Below, piece after piece: positions 56,134-64,000 of a DNA stretch of 64,000 nucleotides (its first letter is position 1; every line of letters starts with the position of its first letter). The notes beneath the pieces were generated by a model, which worked only from the letters and a program-made list of their open reading frames with translations, had not been told where the DNA came from and did not search any database. A program made the position numbers and the translations under genes. Source of the DNA: Lutjanus erythropterus (Eukaryota; Chordata; Actinopteri; Lutjaniformes; Lutjanidae). The DNA is taken from NCBI GenBank assembly GCA_020091685.1, contig CM034607.1:6693465-6757464 (forward strand). Reading direction: 5' to 3'.

Positions 56134-56729
56134 CTGACAGGACATACGTTTTACATATATGCATAATGCAACTTCATCAAAAAGTGTGTTTCTTTGTATC
56201 TACAGAATATAGAGTTAAATGTGGATCTTTGTTCAGCTGATGAGACAAATCTGTCCTTTCTTAAAGCCAAGCACATGGAAGAATGTTCTCTTCTTTCCCT
56301 CTGCTGGCATGTGAACGTCTCATCCAGCTTCACTAACTATCACTTTTGAGTGTAATGACAGCGTTTCTGAGCAAACTGAGTGCATTTTATATCACAGTGG
56401 AAAGACTCCATACTGTGAAATCAGTGTTTTGAGCTAGAACACAAGTTCTAGCCTTTCCTCTGTGACCATACACAGAGAATGTAAGGTCACGCTTTGTGCC
56501 TTTAGTTACTTTCTCGGTTAGCGTGTGGACAGGTTTACTCAGAGAGGAGTACATTTATAGAGCAATCTGTGCAAAAGACTCCACTTAGCTGTCAGAAAAA
56601 TTTTCTTTGACATGTGAGGGGATGAGTTAAGATCTTAAAGGAAAATTTACTTGTGTGCTTTTTCTTTCACAATAACAGCAGATTGTGATAGTTTAGAGTC
56701 CAGAGGAGTACAAAAGTATAAGTCACAGA

Positions 56730-56880
56730 CAGTCTAAGATATTGGTAAATATGCTTATTTTCCCTCTAAAATAAGAAGAGAATATTAATATCAGTCTCAT
56801 GTTTGTGCATTAAGTACAGGCTAAGCTACAGTAGCTTAGCATGAAGACTAGAGGCACTGGAAGCTAGAATGGCTCAACGA
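56730..56880 (+). mobile_element. Decayed repeat with GCTTAGCATGAAGACTAGAG
   Basis: AAGATATTGGTAAATATGCT, TATCAGTCTCATGTTTGTGC and TAGCTTAGCATGAAGACTAG match a common teleost MITE whose earlier part is seen at 18,085-18,160. Confidence 0.5.
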
Positions 56881-57244
56881 CAACACTTAAAAGACCTCTT
56901 AAGTTGAATAATTAAAATGTTTTGGGTTGTTGGAGTGGTCAGACTGGGGCCAAGACAGCCTCAGAGACCAGTGGAGGCCAGTTTGCCAATAGGGCTACAG
57001 TACTGAGGAGGTCATCTTGATGGATTTGGCTCCCAGCACACTGGTATGAGTCACTGCAAAATGAGCTAAAGGCAGCTAGCGATTAGCTAACTTACTCAAG
57101 CAGTACGTAAAACTATATTTCCATGAGGAAATACTGGAAACAACCCAAGTGACCGGATGTACTCATTGGGAGGCTGCTGAGCAAGGCTCTGTTGCCTGCT
57201 AAAGGCAGCAGTTACAATTACCTAAGAGTGGATTCACTCGATCA

Positions 57245-57365
57245 CAAGATCATGTTAGTTATCCAATTGTGTCCGCACCAAAACTGGTGCAGCCAATCAG
57301 CGTCCTCGGAGGGACTACTGGCAGCTACGGGCGTGGTTTTAGGTGTGACAAGAGCGAGAAGTGTC
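57245..57365 (+). mobile_element. Fragment with AATCAGCGTCCTCGGAGGGA
   Basis: GCCAATCAGCGTCCTCGG, AGGGACTACTGGCAGCTACG and GGCGTGGTTTTAGGTGTGAC recall a teleost DNA transposon fragment. No ends are visible. The 70-codon frame at 57,192 overlaps it and is not supported. Confidence 0.4.
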
Positions 57366-57481
57366 CGTAGAAACAAGATTTCCCAGATGATTCGTGTGAA
57401 ATAAACATCTGGTGTGTCAGGTTAGAAAATATCTAAAAAATGACTTTTTTGACATTAGCATATAGGTGATGTAGAGTGTAT

Positions 57482-57792
57482 GGTGACACGGCGGTGCAGT
57501 GGTTAGCACTATTACCTCACAGCAAGAAGATTGTGGGTTGAATCCCACAGACACATCCTTTATGTGTGGAGTTGGGTGCTGCAGTTTCCCCCACCATCAA
57601 AAAACATTTATATTGGGTCAGATTCTCCAGTCAGTACCCCTCACCCCTTCATAACTGGAGCTGGTGCCTGAGCGTTACACTGTGGTTGCCCACCATTCCT
57701 AGTACAATGACAGTTTAAATGCAAAGACTCTATCTGTATAATTGTATTCTGTGTAACTGTATAATTTGACAATACGTTGGCCTTTACCTTTA
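57482..57792 (+). mobile_element. tRNA-derived SINE of HE1/DANA-like type
   Basis: The head GACACGGCGGTGCAGTGGTT and AGCACTATTACCTCACAGCA, with A box GGTGCAGTGGTTAGC (57,493-57,507) and B box GGGTTGAATCCC (57,536-57,547), is the tRNA-like part of a fish V-SINE-type element. TGTGTGGAGTTGGGTGCTGC and AGTTTCCCCCACCATCAAAA follow. The tail (TAACTGTATAATTTGACAAT) differs from the L2-like tail seen at 6,762, so the subfamily is uncertain. Confidence 0.8.
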
Positions 57793-58161
57793 ACATTAAT
57801 TTTAGCTTCATGGAAACTTTTATAGCATCTAAATGCTCAATCATCGTTACTAGCTAGTCAATATTTTGGTCCGTCTGGTGCTGGATAGGTTGCATACAGT
57901 GAATAATTATGGATGACAACAGCTGAAATTCTGCAGCAGGAAATGAGGTCGATGAGAGCGGTGAGACTGAAGCAGAACAAGGAAGTTGTGGGAGTTGACA
58001 CCATAACAATGAGCTCCAATTACTTCTGAGACACCAGTAAACCGAGACAGTGTTTATACTAATAATGTTTCCTTTCCAAGTGAACCTGATCCACCAATGT
58101 TGTATGAGGTTCCATGCCAGTGTTTTACTTCCTTGTATTTTATTATGAGGTATTTGTTTCT

Positions 58162-58865
58162 GGTAACACTTTACTTGAAGATGTGTGCATAAGAAATAAT
58201 TACTAGCAACTGTCACAGAATAATGTAATGTGATATTATACTGTCGTAAGTGAATGGTGTGTCATGAAATTGTCCTTCACCCCAGGTCAAGTGATACATT
58301 TTGAACTTGTCATTAAGTTATTATGTTATTAAGTTTTATAATATCGTCAGATGCTTTTGTAACAGTATCATGAATAATATCCTGGACTAAAAGTAAAGTC
58401 AAACCATCTGAACTTAGCATAAAGATGTCAATAAATGTTATAATGCCACTTGGATGATATAGTACCAAGGTGATTTAGCTAACAGAGTTAGCTGATGGAA
58501 AGACAGAGGTTTGCTAATTGTATTGTTGTTGACATAGGCTAGCCAATGTCTGCTGTTAGCTGTAGCTGGCATTAGGTAATTAGCTTGGTTAGCCTTGGAG
58601 TTAGCCACCTAATTAGCTGTCTCAGCCCTAGGGTGTCATGAGCCAAACCCGGCCAGAAAACCACCTTGGTACTGTATTCCCTCTAAATTGTCATAACAAA
58701 GACATCTAAAAAAATGTCAACTTTGCATTAAAAATGACACAACTGACTGAATGACACTTAATAACAACAGTCAGAAACATTCATAAAGCCTCCTTCATGT
58801 TCATGGCCATTGTCAAGACATGGTAATTACAGTCTTATGGACACCCTTTCAAAGTAAGTGTTACC
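58162..58865. mobile_element. GGTAACACTTTACTTGAAG element, both ends present
   Basis: Left end GGTAACACTTTACTTGAAG then ATGTGTGCATAAGA; right end read inward GGTAACACTTACTTTGAAAG then GGTGTCCATAAGA. The inverted ends extend over about 33 bp with mismatches. The middle (58,470-58,640), rich in TTAGCTGATGG and TTAGCTTGGTTAGCC, may be inserted. No clean target duplication. Confidence 0.8.
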
Positions 58866-60165
58866 GTGTCTTACAGTAATTTGAAAATTCTAACCAATTA
58901 TTTCTTCCGGTCAAGCAGGTTTTTTACTCTGATAAATTATTTGAAACCTTTCCAGCAGAATCATTTCCTCCTCTGGCTCCACTTGAAAGATCTGAGGGCT
59001 GAAAATGAGACACTGAGAAACTTTTTGCCATTACCGTGTTCAGCTGAAAAGCTCGTGACAGCTTGTGGTGAGATCACAGATATATAGAAAAGTTATCTGC
59101 TCATTAAGTTATTGCTGAGAGTTTCCTCAGTGGACGGTGCAGGATCTTTGCAGGAGGAAGGGATGGGATTTCACCCTGGGGATTTCCTCTGGCATGTGTA
59201 GACACAGAAAGCAGAATTTCACAAGAGGTTGACAACAGCATGAGAGGAACTGGTGAAGTCTTCGCCTGTTAGATTCTTGTTTCCCCGAAAATTTTGCAGA
59301 GTTATTGAGGACATTATCACCTTTTCTAAAGCTTTTATGCTCTCAAGCGAACCTGATAGACCAAATGGGTTTTGGATACTGCAGAGCTTTCCGTCTTACT
59401 TCTCCACTTGGCCCCTTGATGCCTGCATTTATTGAAGTTTGAGAAAATGTTCTGTTAATGCTGCTCTTCTGTAACCTGCTGAAATTGGACTCTGTTTTGT
59501 TGTTTACCAAGCTGGTAGGGACATTAATGCACAGCCTACTGGGACGTAAAAAATAACTCAACTGCACCAAAATCCCTTTTCCACCTGATATCACTCGCAC
59601 CTCAGAAAGTTTCCTCGGTGATTAATAAATAGACACTCACCTATTTCTGCTTTTCAACATCTCCAGATTTACAGTCCCTGCTCTGCTGACTCCTGGAGTG
59701 GGTTTCAAATCCTCGCCGACCCCTCAGCTCTTATTGCATTTGCAGGGTGCAGTGTCTAAGTTGCTAAGTGGACACGCAGTCACGCACAGCTCCGGCTGAG
59801 ATTAAATGAATCAGACCTGCAGGGATCGCATCCACGATCATGCCTTTGCATATGGCAAAACTGTTTAAGGCGTGAAAGATCATCCCCGTTCTGTGTTCAC
59901 TGAAGCAAATGAAAATGATAATATGCACTCATGCAGTATCATCGCAGACATGATTAAGTTGTCTGAGCCAATCGGCAGCTGGTTATGTCACTTTATTTCT
60001 CTAATAAAAATGCTAAATACAAAATTACATTAGAAAAATTGTTAAAAATAGAAAATATGGAAATTGCCCTGCAGCACACAGACATTTCCTCTTATGGTTT
60101 TACACTCTACACCAACAAGGATTAATTGTTAAACCTCATTCAATCATGGTTTAACTTTAAATTAT
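58866..60165. promoter_or_regulatory. Unique DNA with a candidate conserved block at 59,740-59,990
   Basis: No repeats recognised. The block holds GATCATGCCTTTGCATATGG and AAATGAAAATGATAATATGC, with octamer-like and homeodomain-like cores in balanced-composition DNA. Frames at 58,866-59,600 have no domain. The regulatory role is inferred only. Confidence 0.25.
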
Positions 60166-61299
60166 GTTGCACTGAACTTTCAAACTAGGTTAAATTTGAG
60201 AAAGACTGTTATTCTTTTAGTTCTTACTCTAAACCTAAATTAAATTGAATTCTGTTGCAGCAAAAGTTAAAACTCCAATTTAAAATTTAATCCAGTATTA
60301 ACTTTGAACTTACACTTTGGTGTAGCTGCTTTTTTTTATATACATTGACCAAAATAATCAAGTTTCTCAAAGAAAGTTAAGGGACAGACTTAATCCAGTT
60401 GAATTTTTTGATGCGTCCTCTCTTTCTTTCACTCCAGTTGAGCCTTTAAAATAGTCTGCAAGTTGCCGTCAGAGTTTCTTTTTTCCTTACTTTGCTGCTG
60501 TCCATTTTTAAAATCTTTGATTATTCACCCATATTGCTCCATTAATTCGGACAACAAATTTAAGGAGAAATTAGAGCTTCTCTGCCAAGCCATAGTTGGC
60601 TAACTAACTTTTTAGGTAACTAGCAAACTTTTTTTTAGCTAGCTAACAATTAATGTAACATTTTGTGAACCTTTTAGCAAGCAAACAATGTAGTGTTTTG
60701 TTACCATTTGAACTAGTTAGCAAACAGTGTAACTTATCATTAATATTTTAACTATTTAGCAAACAATGTAACATTTTAGCTTGCTAGCAAACATTTTTTT
60801 TTTTAACTTGCCATCAAACAATGTAATATTTATCTTACTTTTTAGCCACTTAGCAAACAAGCTAACTTTTTGTTCATATTTTAGTTAGCAAACAACATTT
60901 GTTATCTTTTTGGTTAGCCAACAATGTAACATTTTATTAACATTTTGACTAGCTAGCACATAATGTGACATTTTGTTATCTTTTAACTAGAAAGAAAACA
61001 ATGAAACATGTTGTTAACTTTTTAGGTAGTTAGCAAACAATGTAGGTCAAACATTTTCTGAGGGAATACAGAGCATCTGAAAGTAAACAGTTCCATACTG
61101 TTTCCATACTGATTAAGCTTTATTAAATTCCGGTTTTCATCAATACATTTAAAATTGGATTTACTACATGAAAATTTGTTTTCAATTTGGCAACAGAGCT
61201 CTGCGTAATTTTAAATCTGGATCTATTCATTTTAAATCTAATTTTGCTAAACTCTGATTAGAACTAATATTAGATTCAATTAATATTTCTTGGTGCAGC
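60166..61299 (+). mobile_element. Element with TAGC-rich minisatellite, copy 2
   Basis: Left end GTTGCACTGAACTTTCAA; right end read inward GCTGCACCAAGAAATATT, a short imperfect inverted repeat. Blocks TTAAGGGACAGACTTAATCC, GATGCGTCCTC, TTTCTTTCACTCCAGTTGAG and CCATACTGATTAAGC match 16,420-17,150. The array at 60,595-61,045 occupies the same internal place. Confidence 0.65.
60595..61045 (+). repeat. TAGCAAACAATGTAACATTTTG minisatellite, largest array
   Basis: About ten units of 35-45 bp read TAGCTAGCAAACAATGTAAC, ATTTTGTTAAC, TTTTTAGC with point changes (TTTTTAGCCACTTAGCAAAC; TTAGCCAACAATGTAACATT). Confidence 0.8.
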
Positions 61300-62297
61300 C
61301 TGGTCTAAATGGATGTTTTTATCAATGCTGAGTTAAAGACGGATATTTTATGTGTGCATCCCTATATAGCTTTCAGTTCTTTCATTGCTATTACTGTGAA
61401 TGAGCCACTAGGGATGTGGGACTGGGTCAGGAAATACCGATGTGGAAGGCAGTGGCTCTCCTTAGGATTCCTCTGGCTGGGAGGCCCTCTCTGACTGGCC
61501 AGTCTGGAATCTGCAGAAAAGAGGAAACAGGTCGGCTAATGCACCTAGTGATCCCTCTCATCAGACTGCTGCAAACTTTCAAAGGCAGGGAGGGAAAGAG
61601 TCAGAGAGACAGAGAACCAAATACCATTTTTTCCCAGAGAGGAACTGGGGCTCAGCATTCCTGGCATTGCCACTGGCCTCCAAACAATCCATACTCTATC
61701 CTGTGTGTGCTGGGAGAGTGAATGGCCACAGTGTGTGAGGCTCACAGGCCCAGTTTGCCCAGCGAAGGGAGAGCGGCCAACGTTGCCGGCGCACTCAGAG
61801 CCCCGGACCCGGCCCAGCCTCAGTCCCCAGCCGCTAAGCCAAACACTGGCATGTCTGAGACGGCACTGTTGAGCCACCGCACAGGCCCGTCCGCCGCTGA
61901 AAACACACTCCAGAAAATAAACAGGCCGGGGCCCAAGAAGAGCAAATATTTGATCAATCTGAGAAAGGAGAAGAAGAGGATGAATGTGCAGAGGTGGTGG
62001 AGGAGAGAGAGGAGAGGAGGGAGGCAGGGATGGCTGGAGATGAAAGGAGCCTGCATTGTATAAATCACTCTTTTTAAGCTAAAATGCAACTTAAATGAGT
62101 GAGTCATTAGTGCTGCAAGAAATAATACTCAAAAAATGTATTAAGTAGAAAATAAAAAAGATAAGAGCAAGCATTTTAAATTTATTGCAGCTGATAAGAA
62201 AGTCAATACACAGAAGTGAGAATATGATCTCAAAATTCTAGAGAATTCAATGACTAAAGTGACTTAAGTGATTCTTCCAATAAGTGACAAGACTTCA
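61300..62297. other. Unique DNA, GC-richer, with a purine-rich strand segment
   Basis: 61,370-61,920 is GC-richer and repeat-free. 61,960-62,045 is almost all purine on the plus strand (GGAGGAGAGAGAGGAGAGG). Overlapping frames of 95-113 codons lie on both strands without domains; the KKSKYLINLRKEKKR and RRERRGGRQG strings come from the purine bias. No gene is called. Confidence 0.35.
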
Positions 62298-62600
62298 AGT
62301 AGGGAAGACTGGGGTCTATTATAACAGGGGGAGTTGTAACCAACTTAAGGTTCTTCAACCAAAAGGAAGCTAGAGTGATGACATTTACTCTGCTATTCTC
62401 AGTAGGATTCTCTCTGATTTTGACTTATCAAAGTTACTTTTTGGATGTACAGCATTTTTCTCTGCTGTCTAAAGTTTAGATGACTGTGAATTTAAACTTA
62501 GATCAATTTTATCTTGAGGCTGTTGGTTAAAAATGAACATGGACAATCTATGTTAATACAGTTCTTGATAGCTAGCATACCAGATTTTATCATGGTTGTC
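62298..62600 (+). mobile_element. GTAGGGGAGACC element, uninterrupted copy
   Basis: Starts AGTAGGGAAGACTGGGG and includes AAGTTACTTTTTGGATGTAC, CTCTGCTGTCTAAAGTTTAG and TAGCTAGCATAC-like sequence matching 17,150-17,310. It shows the arrangement without the minisatellite element inserted at 16.4 kb. Confidence 0.6.
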
Positions 62601-62879
62601 ATAACACTGCTTTACAAGTAGCCTACTGAAGCAACAAGTCAGGCAGTTCCTCTTAGGGTTGCCCAAGTAGACCTTAAAAATAGTAGTTTAAACCCAAAAG
62701 TCTCTCTTCAAGGCGCACTTAGGAGCTTCTGGAGCTTTCCATTTTATCTCAAAACCCTCTTCCATGAAGAGAGTTTCATCAGTTGCCATGGTAATGGCTT
62801 ATTTGTTATCAGATGGTTACCATTCCATTCTTGTTCCATGTGATCACACCTGAGCTGCTGATGAGGGACATTAGAAGCG

Positions 62880-63665
62880 GATGGAAGCTCCAGAAAAAGC
62901 TTGTAAGTGGACCTTAAGGTAGGATTTTTAAAAAACTATTTTCAAGATCAAGAATGAACTTATATTCTGAACTGATCAGGGCGGTCAGATGTGGTTGAAA
63001 GCTACAAAAATAGTAAGTGGACCTTGAGTTACATTTTTTTTGTTTTTGTTTTGTTTTTTTGTTAAGATGAAGCATTTAACTGATCAAGAATTGTATGAAA
63101 GCTCCATAAAAAGCTAGTGGTAAGATTTATTTACTGTAGTCAACCAACTATTTCAATATCAAGAGCAAACCATGTTACTCAACTGATCAAGGCCATGAGA
63201 TGTGATTGAAAGCTCTGGAAAAAAAATCTACTAAGTGACATGTCTTTTTTCTGTCAAACTACGATTTCCACAATCAAGCATGAACCTATGCACTCAAATG
63301 ATCAAGGCCATGATATGTGGTTGAAAGCACAAGAAAATAAGCTAGTATGTAGAACTTAAGTTCAGATGTTTCTTGGTCAAACTATTTCCAAATTTCCAAG
63401 AATGAGCCTATGCACTCAAGTGAAGAGGGTCTACTAACTAAACTAACTATTTTTCGAGATCAAGAGTGAACTTCCATACTCGACCAATCGAGGCCTTGAG
63501 ATGTGGTTGAAAGCCCCAGAAAAAAAACAAGTAAGTGGACCTCAAGTTAAGATTTTTGTTTTGTTTTGTCAAGTAATTTTCCAAGATTGGGAATGAACCT
63601 ACACACTCAACCATGAAATCTGGTTGAAAGCTCAAAAAAGTTGGTAAGTGGACCTTGAGTTTTGT
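62880..63665 (+). repeat. Tandem ~110 bp repeat, seven units
   Basis: Units are marked by GAAAGCTCCAGAAAAA-type starts at about 62,883, 62,997, 63,097, 63,208, 63,323, 63,509 and 63,626 (spacings 114, 100, 111, 115, 186, 117). Each contains GATCAAGGCCATGAGATGTG, GTTGAAAGCT, TAAGTGGACCTTGAGTTA and CAAGATCAAGAATGAACCTA. The 128-codon minus-strand frame at 63,447-63,833 overlaps it and is not supported. Confidence 0.85.
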
Positions 63666-64000
63666 TGTTAGGTTTTTTGTTTTTTTGTTTTTTTTGTTAA
63701 AATTTCTTAACTTATATGTAAAACCTTGTGAATCTTTGCTCTTAATGCTCAGTTCTGCAAGGAAAAACACTTTTGCTTCACTTGTTAAAACAGTCACACA
63801 AACATAAAGGACAAATACGCAGGATTTTATCATGACAGCTACACATGTTAAATTATTGTAGTATTTGTATTGATTTTACATCAATAATATGCATCGTTTC
63901 AGAGTCATATTGGATATCATTCACTGAACCAGTAACTTAAAATCCATCTCACTCCACTGTAGCGCAGACTGGTTTGAGACACGCTTCTAGCAGTCAATTT
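63666..64000. other. No recognised feature
   Basis: T-rich start (63,660-63,700) then AT-rich unique DNA to the window end. Confidence 0.35.

Noticed and set aside
62880-63665. Regularly spaced repeats as a CRISPR array
   Set aside because: Repeats are degenerate across the entire ~110 bp unit with no distinct spacers, and the genome is clearly that of a vertebrate.

Overview
The window looks like intergenic or deep intronic DNA of a ray-finned fish, probably a percomorph. It is AT-rich and has no bacterial-type gene organisation. It is packed with repeats I recognise from teleost genomes: tRNA-derived SINEs with A and B boxes, a CR1/L2-type LINE 3' end, a tail shared by teleost L2 and V-SINE elements, and many short non-autonomous DNA transposons (MITEs) with inverted ends. 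No complete protein-coding gene could be supported. The longest open frames (about 130-150 codons) have biased or low-complexity translations. Family assignments rest on recognised motifs and on internal comparison of copies, not on a database search.

Layout. 0-5 kb: MITEs, some nested, a first copy of an inverted-ended element holding a ~57 bp minisatellite (2.06-3.23 kb), and a SINE. 5-10.4 kb: mostly unique DNA with an L2/V-SINE tail. 10.4-15.2 kb: MITE copies around a local tandem duplication (11.86-14.87 kb). 16.3-18.9 kb: elements carrying arrays rich in AGCTAGCTAGCAAACAAT. 20-24.6 kb: a GC-richer unique island (21.4-22.5 kb) between transposon fragments. 24.6-33.1 kb: mostly unique DNA with three splice-flanked exon-like segments (25,488; 28,210; 30,747) and GC-richer islands. 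33-37.5 kb: a pile-up of dispersed repeats with a broken LINE 3' end. 40.5-43.7 kb: nested hAT-like MITEs. 44.4-48.7 kb: two further exon-like segments, an inverted-repeat-bounded element, the second minisatellite element and a TATA-type core promoter candidate. 49.5-56.1 kb: a MITE holding a probable solo LTR, tandem repeats of ~435 bp, and a complete hAT-type element with a perfect 8-bp target duplication. 56-64 kb: more SINEs, MITEs and a ~110 bp tandem repeat.

Nothing here forms a pathway. The main theme is structural: at least three unrelated non-autonomous transposon families each carry their own internal minisatellite, and several elements are nested. If a host gene spans the window, the splice-flanked segments and the GC-richer islands are the places to test.
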